Source: Acidobacteriaceae bacterium
GTDB taxonomy: Bacteria; Acidobacteriota; Terriglobia; Terriglobales; Acidobacteriaceae
Length of the DNA: 7,846 nucleotides
Assembly (NCBI GenBank): GCA_030040175.1
Contig: JASHUF010000374.1
Location: 1 to 7,846, forward strand
Direction of reading: 5' to 3'
Position numbers and translations under genes: made by a program. Positions within the stretch are counted from its first letter, which is position 1. Each line of letters opens with the position of its first letter. Below the pieces are notes generated by a model. The model had not been told where the DNA came from, did no database searches, and saw only the letters and a list, made by a program, of their open reading frames with translations. Shown piece after piece: positions 1 to 6,844 of the stretch.

Positions 1-241
1 GGGAGGTTTTGAAAGCCCTCGCTATGTGCAAGTGCGTCTGGAAGCGTACAACGCATTCAATCATGCGAATTTCGCCAATCCGATCGCTAATTTTGGCCTC
101 ACAAACTTACCCCCGGGCGCGTCCGCCCAGCCGGGACAATCGCCCTTCGGGGTGATCACTTCAGTAGACCAGCCTGTCAACGCCGGGGGCGATCCGCAGC
201 CCGCGCGGGCCGTTCAACTCGCCGGGAAGTTCTACTTCTAA
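1..241 (+). CDS. TonB-dependent receptor (Oar-like), C-terminal fragment
   Basis: This is the last part of an outer-membrane beta-barrel protein whose start lies outside the window. The open frame runs from base 2 to a TAA at 239-241, giving about 79 residues. The segment 'RLEAYNAFNHANF' followed by alternating hydrophobic stretches, a Pro/Gly-rich loop, and an end in 'AVQLAGKFYF' with a terminal Phe is what I expect from the last barrel strands of the large carboxypeptidase-regulatory-like/TonB-dependent (Oar-type) receptors that are abundant in Acidobacteriota. The terminal aromatic residue is the usual recognition signal for the outer-membrane assembly machinery. The substrate cannot be told from this fragment. 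A 166-base gap and a possible terminator follow, so it is probably not in one transcript with the next genes. The family call is good; the exact subfamily is inference. Confidence 0.85.
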   Translation, partial: GGFESPRYVQVRLEAYNAFNHANFANPIANFGLTNLPPGASAQPGQSPFGVITSVDQPVNAGGDPQPARAVQLAGKFYF

Positions 242-273
242 GTGCCGCCAAGCGGTTCGCGATCGGGCTCGAA

Positions 274-302
274 GCGGAGATACGCGGCCGTTCCGCCTTT
301 TT
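274..302 (+). terminator. Possible weak intrinsic terminator after the receptor gene
   Basis: GCGGA at 274-278 can pair with TCCGC at 292-296, with an extra G-U pair at 279/291, around an 11-base loop. It is followed by CTTTTT at 297-302. An alternative smaller hairpin pairs GCGG at 284-287 with CCGC at 293-296. Position (33 bases after the receptor stop) and the T-run fit a terminator, but the stem is short, so the call is tentative. Confidence 0.35.
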
Positions 303-327
303 GAGAACTGCCGTGAAAAGGCAATGC

Positions 328-344
328 GGGAGGGTCGCGCTCCC
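328..344. other. Small inverted repeat in the leader of the + operon
   Basis: GGGAG at 328-332 and CTCCC at 340-344 form a 5-base perfect inverted repeat around a 7-base loop. It lies about 65 bases before the start of the AhpD-like gene. It has no T-run. It could be a protein-binding site or a leader hairpin, or chance in GC-rich DNA. No convincing sigma-70 promoter was found in 242-407. Confidence 0.2.
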
Positions 345-396
345 AGTTCGCCGCGCGCATCGAGCATTGAGGAGTAGACTGGCGCTGAGATCGGCC

Positions 397-400
397 AGGA
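397..400 (+). promoter_or_regulatory. Ribosome binding site of the AhpD-like gene
   Basis: AGGA at 397-400 lies 7 bases before the ATG at 408. It supports that start and marks the beginning of the + strand four-gene operon. Confidence 0.6.
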
Positions 401-407
401 CCGAAGT

Positions 408-1070
408 ATGACTGACGAAAATTTCACCGGAAACGTTGCCCCCGCGCAGCCTTCCGCTGTCAACATGCACGTTGTAGAGGAGGCCGATGCCGGCGCCGAA
501 GTGGCGGAGCTCTATGATCGCTACCGGTCGCATTTCGGCAGGACCACGGTTCCCGGGATTTTGAAATGCTTTGCCACCCATCCGCCCTTGCTGCGGCACA
601 TGCTGGGCCTGGCGGAGAATTTGCTCTTCGTCGATGGTCTGCTGACACGCCGGCACAAGGAGATGATCGCGGCATGGGTTTCGGCCGGCAACGCGTGCCC
701 TTACTGCGCTGACAGCCACGGATATTTTCTGCGCATGCTTGGAGGTTCGGCTGAACAACTTACCGCCATCCAAGCCTGCAATGCGCATTCGGCAGCCTTC
801 GCCGCAAAGGAAACCGCTCTGCTTGGTTTTGTCGACAAGATCACGCATGCCTCTCACACCGTGAGCCGCAACGACGTCGAGAGCTTGATGCAAGCCGGCT
901 GGAGCGAGCCGCAGATCGCTGAAGCCATTCATATTGCGGCTCTGTTTGCTGCTTTCAACCGCATCGTGAACGCTTTTGGGCTGCCGTCGCAGCACTTGCT
1001 CGACCTCGACCAAGCCGGGCAGGAAATGACTCCGGCGGGGCCTGCGGCGAGTTCCCGGGAACATATCTAG
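408..1070 (+). CDS. AhpD-fold / carboxymuconolactone decarboxylase family, peroxidase-related protein
   Basis: The 220-residue protein carries the full AhpD active-site pattern E-X11-C-X2-C-X3-H: Glu85, Cys97, Cys100 (in 'NACPYCADSH') and His104. In characterised AhpD proteins these residues form a redox-active dithiol and proton relay that reduces hydroperoxides, so a thiol peroxidase or disulfide-reductase activity is likely. True carboxymuconolactone decarboxylases usually lack the CxxC, which argues against ring-cleavage metabolism. The protein is all-helical, with no signal peptide or membrane segment, so it should be cytoplasmic. The N-terminal 20 and C-terminal 20 residues look disordered. 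It starts at an ATG with an AGGA site 7 bases upstream and ends 64 bases before the next gene, in the same direction. The context suggests it protects or regenerates thiols for, or acts on a product of, the downstream oxidative enzymes; that role is inference. Confidence 0.85.
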   Translation: MTDENFTGNVAPAQPSAVNMHVVEEADAGAEVAELYDRYRSHFGRTTVPGILKCFATHPPLLRHMLGLAENLLFVDGLLTRRHKEMIAAWVSAGNACPYCADSHGYFLRMLGGSAEQLTAIQACNAHSAAFAAKETALLGFVDKITHASHTVSRNDVESLMQAGWSEPQIAEAIHIAALFAAFNRIVNAFGLPSQHLLDLDQAGQEMTPAGPAASSREHI

Positions 1071-1126
1071 GGAACTGCCTTCGTCGATTCTCCGGCGGCA
1101 ATATGTGTTGTCGCGAGCCTTCAGAT

Positions 1127-1130
1127 GGAG
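1127..1130 (+). promoter_or_regulatory. Ribosome binding site deciding the start of the Asn-synthetase-like gene
   Basis: GGAG at 1127-1130, 4 bases before ATG 1135, favours that start over the in-frame GTG at 1105, which would add ten residues and has no clear site of its own. The spacing is a little short. Confidence 0.5.
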
Positions 1131-1134
1131 TGCT

Positions 1135-2466
1135 ATGCTTGTCGATGTGTACGAGCAGATTGAGCGCGTGATCGACCTTACCGACGCCACGCTGAACCAC
1201 CTCTACGGCATGAGCGCGGAAGAGGCGCGTGCGCTGGTGCTGGATGGTCCCGCAGAGCGCGTGAACCGCATTCGCGGCTCGTTCGCATTGATTGCCAAGC
1301 GCGGACGGACAGTGAGGATGGCGCGCTCGCTCGACCGGCCGCTGCGCTATTTCCTGGCCAAGCGCAAGGAAGGCCCGGCGCTGGTTGTGTCTGACCGCAT
1401 CGACAGCATCTGCGAATGGCTCAAGGGCGAGGGGCTTGGCGATCAGTTCCGGCCCAATTACACGCGCATGGTGCCGGCGCATTATGTAGTCGAGCTGCAG
1501 TTGGTCGGTTGCCCCGATCCCGATCCCGTATATGAGCGCTTCTTCACGCCCGCTCCCGGCACCTTGCCCGCAGATCTCGACGTGATTGGCAAGACCTACA
1601 TCTCCGCCCTCGCCGAAGAGATTGCCCAGTGGCTTCGGTCCATTCCTGGCGATGCGCCGATCGGCATCTGCTTCTCCGGCGGCATCGATAGCGGCAGCGT
1701 ATTCCTCGTTACTTACCATGTCATGCGCAAGCTGGGCATGAGCCCGGGCCGGCTCAAGGCCTTCATACTCGATCTCGGGGACGGCCCCGATCTCCGCCAG
1801 GCGCGTGCATTTCTCGAGCCGCTCGGGTTATCGCTGTTTCTCGATCCCATCGAAAGCGATGCGTCGGCAATCGATGTCAGCGAAACCATCCGCGTGGTGG
1901 AGGACTACAAGGCACTCGATATCGAATCGGCGGCGATGGCGCTGGTGCTCGCCAAGGGGATCCGTGCCCGCTATCCCGGTTGGCGCTACCTGATCGACGG
2001 AGACGGCGGCGACGAAAATCTCAAGGACTATCCCATTGAGGCAAATCCGGAACTCACCATCCGCAGCGTGATTCATAATCCCATGCTGTACCAGGAGGGC
2101 TGGGGCGTAGGCAAGATCAAGCACTCGCTCACCTATAGCGGCGGTCTCAGCCGCTCGTACGTGCGTACCTACGCCACGGCCCGCCACTACGGGTTCAGCG
2201 GGTTCAGCCCCTACACCATGCCGAACGTGATCGCAGTGGCCACGGCAATCCCTTTTGAAGAACTGACCGGATACGACGTGGAGCGGCTCTACGCCTTGAA
2301 AGGCGATGTGGTTCGTCGCGGAGTCGAAGCGGTAACCGGGTTGAAGATGCCGGTGTTCACCAAACGGCGCTTCCAGCATGGCGCGCTCTCTGAAGATTCG
2401 CTGCGCAAGCGCATGCCCTACCGCGAAGCGGAGTACCGCAATCGATTCTTCGCGCTTTACCAGTGA
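1135..2466 (+). CDS. Asparagine-synthetase-like amide-forming enzyme without glutaminase cysteine
   Basis: From ATG 1135 the protein has 443 residues. The C-terminal half is an asparagine synthase domain: the pyrophosphatase loop 'SGGIDSGS' at 181-188 binds ATP, and 'GDGGDENLKDYP' at 289-300 matches the second ATP/metal segment (SGEGADE-type in AsnB). Such domains adenylate a carboxylate and join it to an amine. The N-terminal ~140 residues look like a shortened class II amidotransferase fold ('RIRGSFALIAKRGRTV' near 45-60), but there is no Cys after the initiator Met, so it cannot release ammonia from glutamine. This is the state seen in beta-lactam synthetase and lasso-peptide cyclase relatives, which use an internal or external amine. 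The protein is also shorter than AsnB (about 550). The next gene starts on its stop codon. I infer a specialised amide, lactam or conjugate-forming role; the substrate is unknown. Confidence 0.85.
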   Translation: MLVDVYEQIERVIDLTDATLNHLYGMSAEEARALVLDGPAERVNRIRGSFALIAKRGRTVRMARSLDRPLRYFLAKRKEGPALVVSDRIDSICEWLKGEGLGDQFRPNYTRMVPAHYVVELQLVGCPDPDPVYERFFTPAPGTLPADLDVIGKTYISALAEEIAQWLRSIPGDAPIGICFSGGIDSGSVFLVTYHVMRKLGMSPGRLKAFILDLGDGPDLRQARAFLEPLGLSLFLDPIESDASAIDVSETIRVVEDYKALDIESAAMALVLAKGIRARYPGWRYLIDGDGGDENLKDYPIEANPELTIRSVIHNPMLYQEGWGVGKIKHSLTYSGGLSRSYVRTYATARHYGFSGFSPYTMPNVIAVATAIPFEELTGYDVERLYALKGDVVRRGVEAVTGLKMPVFTKRRFQHGALSEDSLRKRMPYREAEYRNRFFALYQ

Positions 2467-3437
2467 TGCCTTCTCTGCCATCTGTGTATCCCGAGGGCGC
2501 CGGCGCGCGCGATGCCTGGATTGTTGCCCGGCGCGGCGAACGGAACTCGCTTGATTCGAGGCGTCCCTACGCCTTCTTTGTTGAAGACGAGCGCACCGGC
2601 TCCGGCGAAATTGTGCCGACGGCGACGGTCCTTCTCACTAATCGCGAGTGTCCCTGGCGTTGCCTGATGTGCGATCTGTGGCGAAACACGCTCACAGAAA
2701 GCGTGCCTGCGGGCGCCATTCCCCAACAGATTGACTTTGCCCTCAAGCGTTTGCCCGCAGCGCGCCAGATCAAGCTCTACAACAGCGGCAGTTTCTTTGA
2801 TTCCCGCGCGATCCCTCCGCAGGACCACGCGGCAATTGCGCAGCGTCTTCGCGCGTTCGCGCGCGTCCTTGTCGAATGCCATCCCGCGCTCGTGGGTGAT
2901 GCCTGCCTCCGCTTCAGAGATCTGCTTCACGGGCGGCTGGAAGTCGCCATGGGTCTCGAGACGATTCACCCTGAAATACTTCCGCGGCTCAACAAACGCA
3001 TGACGCCGGATATGTTTGCCTCGGCGGCACGATTTCTTCGCGGCAACGGGATCGATCTGCGCGCGTTCATCCTTGTCAAGCCGCCCTTCATGCGTGAAGA
3101 GGATGCGGTGGAGTGGGCCGCGCGCTCGCTTGCGTTCGCTTTTGAGTGCGGAGCGACAGCGGCGACTTTGCTCCCCACGCGCGGCGGCAATGGCGCTCTG
3201 GAAACACTCGCTGCCAGCGGCGATTTTGCGCCTCCGGCGTTGCGAACGCTGGAACGGGCAGCGGAGCAGGCCGTTGCGTCGAACCGGGAGCGCGTGTTTG
3301 TGGATTTGTGGGACGCGGAGTCATGGCCGGGATGCGCGATGTGCCGCGATTCGCGGATCGCGCGCCTGCGGACGCTGAATCTTACCGGGACAGTCCCTGC
3401 GGCCGTCGCCTGCGATGCATGCACGGAGCGCGAATGA
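2466..3437 (+). CDS. Radical SAM protein, RaSEA/TIGR01210-like
   Basis: The 323-residue protein has the radical SAM cluster motif CX3CX2C at Cys62, Cys66, Cys69 ('ECPWRCLMCDLWRN'), which binds a [4Fe-4S] cluster and S-adenosylmethionine. Further segments, 'IKLYNSGSFFD' near 102-112, 'VAMGLET' near 160-166, 'LNKRMT' and 'AFILVKPPFM', recall the TIGR01210 group that includes the archaeal archaeosine enzyme RaSEA and, more distantly, Elp3. That assignment is from memory of motifs and is moderate. At the C-terminus two CxxC pairs (Cys290/293 and Cys316/319) could bind zinc or an extra cluster. ATG 2466 overlaps the previous stop by one base (TGATG); a GTG at 2463 is an alternative giving one more residue. 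No ribosome binding site is evident, so translation is probably coupled. No RiPP-specific SPASM signature or RRE domain was recognised. The substrate is unknown. Confidence 0.85.
   Translation: MPSLPSVYPEGAGARDAWIVARRGERNSLDSRRPYAFFVEDERTGSGEIVPTATVLLTNRECPWRCLMCDLWRNTLTESVPAGAIPQQIDFALKRLPAARQIKLYNSGSFFDSRAIPPQDHAAIAQRLRAFARVLVECHPALVGDACLRFRDLLHGRLEVAMGLETIHPEILPRLNKRMTPDMFASAARFLRGNGIDLRAFILVKPPFMREEDAVEWAARSLAFAFECGATAATLLPTRGGNGALETLAASGDFAPPALRTLERAAEQAVASNRERVFVDLWDAESWPGCAMCRDSRIARLRTLNLTGTVPAAVACDACTERE
3425..3428 (+). promoter_or_regulatory. Ribosome binding site of the halogenase-like gene
   Basis: GGAG at 3425-3428, inside the end of the radical SAM gene, stands 5 bases before ATG 3434. 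It fixes the start just ahead of the FAD-binding motif and rules out the longer open frame that begins at 3146. Confidence 0.65.
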
Positions 3438-4999
3438 ATTCTCCCTATGACATCGCCATCGTTGGATCAGGCTTTGCGGGATCGCTTCTGGCGATGATTG
3501 CGCGCCGGCTCGGCCGCTCCGTCGTCCTCATCGAGAAGGGCACGCATCCGCGCATAGTCGTTGGCGAGTCGTCCACCCCGTTGGCGAATTTGCTTTTTGA
3601 GGAGCTATGCATTCGCTACGACCTCCCTTCGCTCAAACCGATGGCAAAGTGGGGAAGCTGGCAGCGCGCGCATCCTGAGGTTGCCTGCGGCCTCAAGCGC
3701 GGTTTTACATTTCATCATCATCCGTTCGATGGTTCTCACTCCTTCGACCGCGAGCGCAAAGATCAACTCCTGGTCGCCGCCAGCCCGCACAACGAGATTG
3801 GCGATACGCACTGGTACCGGGCCGATTTCGATCACTTCCTGGTGAAAGAGGCGCAGAAGCTCGGCGTCGATTACCTTGACCGCGTCGCCCTGGCGGATTT
3901 CGCGGACGACGGCAGCGAAATCCGCTTGCGTGGCGAGCGCGAAGGCAACAGCGTGAAGTTTCGCGCCCGTTTCGTCGTAGACGCCACGGGGCCGCGCGGG
4001 TTTCTTCATCGAGCGCTGCGACTCAATGAAAAACCTTTGCCCGGCTACCCGGCGACCCAAAGTTTGTACAGTCATTTCTCCGGCGTGGGCCGGCTCGAAG
4101 AAGGAGCCTTCAGCCGCATCGATGGCACGCCTCCGTATCCTGTCGATGACGCCGCCGTTCACCACGTCTTCGAGGGAGGGTGGATCTGGGTCCTCCAATT
4201 CAACAACGGAATGACCAGCGCCGGAGTGGCAGCGACGGACGGATTTGCATCTCAGATGCGCTTCGCGGACGGCGAGCCCGCGTGGCAACAGATCATCGGC
4301 CGAATCCCCGCGCTCGACGCGCAGTTTGCCAATGCCCGTGCGGAGCGGCCGTTCACGCACATGCCCCGGCTCCCCTTCCGCAGCGCAACGATTGCAGGTG
4401 ACCGCTGGGCGCTTCTGCCCTCCGCTGCGGGATTCGTCGATCCGTTGCTATCGACCGGCTTTCCCCTCGCGCTGCTTGGCATCGCGCGGCTGGCCGGGAT
4501 TCTGGAGAATCACCCTGCAAGCGAATGCCTCACGGAGCATCTCCGGAACTATGCAGTGCAAACGGATCGCGAACTGCTGGCAACTGCGCGGCTGATTGGT
4601 GCGCTCTACGCAAACATGAGCCGGTTCGACGTGTTTGTTGCGCTCACGCTGCTCTATTTCGCGGCCGCGAGTTTTGCCGAGGCAGTACGGCGGCTCGGCA
4701 AGCCGCATCTGGCGCCCGCGTTTCTTCTTTGCTCCCATCCCCAATTCGGCCCGGCGCTCGAGAGACTCTGCGAGCGTGCGCGCCAGAGTCCCTCAGAAGC
4801 GGAGAAGAAAGATCTCATTGCCGATATCGCCGCGGCGATCGAACCCATCAATATCGCCGGTCTCGCCAAGCCGGAGCGCCGCAACTGGTATCCGGTTGAA
4901 GCCGATGATCTGTTGGCCGCCGCATCCAAACTGCATGCCAGCCGCGATGAAGTGCAGGAGCTGCTCAGGCGATGCGGCTTCGCATGCAGCGCAGCTTGA
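3434..4999 (+). CDS. FAD-dependent halogenase-like oxidoreductase
   Basis: The 521-residue protein opens with a Rossmann FAD-binding motif, 'IVGSGFAGS' at 9-17, followed by 'GESSTPLANLLFEEL' from 44, the typical GE(S/A)xxP segment of flavin-dependent halogenases. Lys88 in 'GLKRGFTF' aligns with the catalytic Lys79 of tryptophan halogenases such as PrnA and RebH. 'VVDATG' (181-186) and 'AAGFVDPLLSTG' (331-342) complete the flavin fold. The WxWxIP halogenase signature appears as 'WIWVLQ' (250-255), so the two Trp are kept and the Ile-Pro is lost. Halogenation is possible, but a related oxygenation or dehydrogenation cannot be excluded. Such enzymes need a separate flavin reductase, none of which is visible here. 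ATG 3434 overlaps the previous stop by four bases (ATGA), showing translational coupling. The open frame extends 96 codons upstream inside the radical SAM gene, but that part is spurious. Confidence 0.85.
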   Translation: MNSPYDIAIVGSGFAGSLLAMIARRLGRSVVLIEKGTHPRIVVGESSTPLANLLFEELCIRYDLPSLKPMAKWGSWQRAHPEVACGLKRGFTFHHHPFDGSHSFDRERKDQLLVAASPHNEIGDTHWYRADFDHFLVKEAQKLGVDYLDRVALADFADDGSEIRLRGEREGNSVKFRARFVVDATGPRGFLHRALRLNEKPLPGYPATQSLYSHFSGVGRLEEGAFSRIDGTPPYPVDDAAVHHVFEGGWIWVLQFNNGMTSAGVAATDGFASQMRFADGEPAWQQIIGRIPALDAQFANARAERPFTHMPRLPFRSATIAGDRWALLPSAAGFVDPLLSTGFPLALLGIARLAGILENHPASECLTEHLRNYAVQTDRELLATARLIGALYANMSRFDVFVALTLLYFAAASFAEAVRRLGKPHLAPAFLLCSHPQFGPALERLCERARQSPSEAEKKDLIADIAAAIEPINIAGLAKPERRNWYPVEADDLLAAASKLHASRDEVQELLRRCGFACSAA

Positions 5000-5007
5000 A
5001 GACCCTG

Positions 5008-6837
5008 CTACGGCTTGATCTTCGGTGTAAAGTCGATGGGATGTGCCGAAACGATGCCTCTTCCTTCCTCGACGACGACAAATTGATCCGGGGCAACGTT
5101 CGCGAGCGATTCTTTGCGGCCGCTGGGCCACGCGATCTCGAGGTTCACCTGTTGGACGCTGCCCGGCTTCCCAAGCCCGAAGGTCAGCGGGAATTCGCTC
5201 TGCGAGAGATAGCTCGAACCGGACTTGACCATGGCAAACTGCCGCATGCCGCCGGCCGCCGTCAGCGTGACTCCGGCTCCGATGGCGTCGCGATTCGATT
5301 TTGTACCGATGAGCTTCAACCGCAGCAAGTCATTGCGATTGCCGTTTTGGTTGCGGAACAGGTGGGCCGGTCCGTTGTTGGTGGTCACGACCAGGTCAAG
5401 GTCGCCGTCGTTGTCGAAGTCGGCATAGGCCGCGCCGCGCGCAACCATGGGCCGGCGCAGCGCCGCGCCCACATCCGCAGAAACATCTTGAAACTTGCCT
5501 TGCCCCAAGTTGTGAAAGAGGAGCGGCGGCTCGGCATAGTGCAAGTTGGGACGCACCACGCCGATGTCGTCCGCGACGTGCCCGTTGGCGGCAAAGATAT
5601 CCAGGCGGCCGTCGAGGTCGTAGTCGAAGAAGAAGCAGCCGAATGTAAGCGACAGCGCCGACGGTCCGGCAATTCCCGCACTCTCCGACTCATCCGTAAA
5701 AAGACCCGAGCCCTCGTTGTGGTAGAGCGACATGCCTTCATCGGTAAAGTTGCCGATCACTAGGCTCTGCCGGCCCGAGTGGTCGTAGTCGCCGGCATCG
5801 GTGCCCATGCCGGCCCGCGCGCGGCCTGCGTCGCTGAAGGCAACTCCGGCAGCGAGGCCCACCTCGGAAAACGTGCCGTTGCGATTGTTGCGATACAGCT
5901 TGTTGGGCTGTGTGTCGTTGGAGACGAAGAGATCGAGCCAGCCATCGTTGTCGTAATCGAGCAGAGCTACGCCGAGAGATTTGCCCGTGGGATCGTAGAG
6001 CCCCGCCTGTTTGGTTACATCTTCAAATTGCCCATTGCCCAGATTGTGAAACAGCCGGGAGCTCTCGCCTTTATAGGCCTCGGGGGTGCAATAGGACTTG
6101 TGCGTTCCGTCGAGCGAGCAGAACTGGTCGGTTTGCTGCGACCACTTGACGTAATGCGCGACGAAAAGATCGAGCTTGCCGTCGTGGTCGTAGTCCAACC
6201 ACGCGGCGCCGGTGGGAAAGCCGGAGTCGGCGAGGCCGGCCTTTGCGGTAACGTCAGCGAATGTGCCATTGTGCAAATTGCGAAAGAGGTGACTGCCGCC
6301 GATGGCCGTGACGTAAATGTCGTCGTAGCCGTCATTGTCGAAGTCGCCCACCGCGCACCCCATGCCGTACATCTGCACGTCGAGCCCCGCCTGGCGCGTC
6401 ACGTCGGTAAACGTGCCGTCGTGGTTGTTGTGATAGAGCGCGGGATACGATGGGTCTTTTGCATGCCCGGGCCAGTCCATGGAGTTAACGAAAAAGATGT
6501 CGGGCCAGCCATCGTTGTCGTAATCAAGAATGCACACCCCGCTGCCCATGGTCTCAGGCAAGAGTTTGGCGCCGTACGCGCCGTTGTTGTGCTTGAAGTG
6601 AATGCCCGCCTGTTCGGTCACGTCAGTGAAAGTAACGGGACCGGAGGGCCGTTGCGCCGCCTCTTGCAACCTGCTGCCCGTTGTTACTGGAGAGGACGCC
6701 GGATGCGCGCCGCCGATTGGTTCACGCGGCGACGCAGGCTTTGACTTGCAGCCCCAGATTGCGAGTGCAGCCAGGGTCACTGCGACTGCGGAGCGGGGCG
6801 AGCGCGCACTGAGTCGACGAAAGGCAATGTGAGTCAT
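5008..6837 (-). CDS. Secreted lipoprotein-like FG-GAP/VCBS repeat protein with ASPIC/UnbV domain (CRTAC1 family)
   Basis: From ATG 6837 the protein has 609 residues. An Arg-rich start and hydrophobic stretch ('AVAVTLAALAIWG') lead to Cys30, a possible lipid attachment site, although Trp at -2 is unusual for a lipobox. Seven DxDxDG-type calcium-binding loops follow, near residues 104, 164, 214, 293, 349 (degenerate, 'GDYDHSG'), 404 and 472, as expected for an integrin-alpha-like beta-propeller. Residues about 514-591 form the ASPIC/UnbV domain ('SNRDAIGAGVTL' ... 'IAWPSGRKESL'). Cys240 and Cys250 may form a disulfide. It should act outside the cytoplasmic membrane; the molecular function of the family is not known. 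It begins 7 bases after the stop of the UnbU/RnfD-like gene and lacks an obvious ribosome binding site, so it is probably co-translated. A TTG at 6912 would place the start inside the upstream gene and add 25 residues before the signal peptide, so I rejected it. Confidence 0.9.
   Translation of the reverse strand: MTHIAFRRLSARSPRSAVAVTLAALAIWGCKSKPASPREPIGGAHPASSPVTTGSRLQEAAQRPSGPVTFTDVTEQAGIHFKHNNGAYGAKLLPETMGSGVCILDYDNDGWPDIFFVNSMDWPGHAKDPSYPALYHNNHDGTFTDVTRQAGLDVQMYGMGCAVGDFDNDGYDDIYVTAIGGSHLFRNLHNGTFADVTAKAGLADSGFPTGAAWLDYDHDGKLDLFVAHYVKWSQQTDQFCSLDGTHKSYCTPEAYKGESSRLFHNLGNGQFEDVTKQAGLYDPTGKSLGVALLDYDNDGWLDLFVSNDTQPNKLYRNNRNGTFSEVGLAAGVAFSDAGRARAGMGTDAGDYDHSGRQSLVIGNFTDEGMSLYHNEGSGLFTDESESAGIAGPSALSLTFGCFFFDYDLDGRLDIFAANGHVADDIGVVRPNLHYAEPPLLFHNLGQGKFQDVSADVGAALRRPMVARGAAYADFDNDGDLDLVVTTNNGPAHLFRNQNGNRNDLLRLKLIGTKSNRDAIGAGVTLTAAGGMRQFAMVKSGSSYLSQSEFPLTFGLGKPGSVQQVNLEIAWPSGRKESLANVAPDQFVVVEEGRGIVSAHPIDFTPKIKP
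5404..6528 (-). repeat. Internal calcium-loop repeats of the FG-GAP protein
   Basis: This part of the gene encodes seven DxDxDG loops spaced 45-79 residues apart. Two copies are identical over 21 bases (5938-5958 and 6505-6525), both coding 'DYDNDGW'. On the + strand the repeats read as GTCGTxGTAGTC-like runs that open long Val-rich false frames. The repeat is a protein-domain repeat, not a mobile or regulatory element. Confidence 0.8.
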
Positions 6838-6844
6838 GAGCGGG

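Noticed and set aside
301..329. TTGAGA at 301-306 as a -35 promoter element
   Set aside because: No reasonable TATAAT-like box occurs 16-18 bases downstream, and it overlaps the possible terminator T-run.
324..377. 17-residue frame in the operon leader, considered as a leader or precursor peptide
   Set aside because: The start has a poorly spaced site, the sequence is low in informative residues, and nothing suggests attenuation.
1103..1171. 22-residue frame with four Cys, considered as a precursor peptide
   Set aside because: It overlaps the start of the Asn-synthetase-like gene, lacks a ribosome binding site and has no leader/core pattern. Chance is the simpler explanation, although conservation in homologous operons would reopen the question.
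177..1190. 337-residue open frame on the - strand, and a 254-residue one at 955-1719 (-)
   Set aside because: Both lie opposite well-supported genes (AhpD-like and Asn-synthetase-like), have no recognisable domain and show the Arg/His/Gly-rich composition of antisense frames in GC-rich DNA.
3146..3433. 96-codon N-terminal extension of the halogenase-like protein
   Set aside because: It overlaps the radical SAM gene in another frame, is Arg/Gly-rich without structure, and would place extra residues before the FAD-binding motif. ATG 3434 has a GGAG site and a coupling overlap.
4998..5023. Inverted repeat GAAGA/TCTTC as a bidirectional terminator
   Set aside because: Only five base pairs with a 16-base loop and no T-run on either strand.
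4972..5763. 263-residue + strand frame, and a 321-residue one at 5779-6744 (+)
   Set aside because: These are antisense to the FG-GAP repeats. Their Val/Glu-rich runs come from the reverse of the Asp-rich calcium loops, and neither has a domain.
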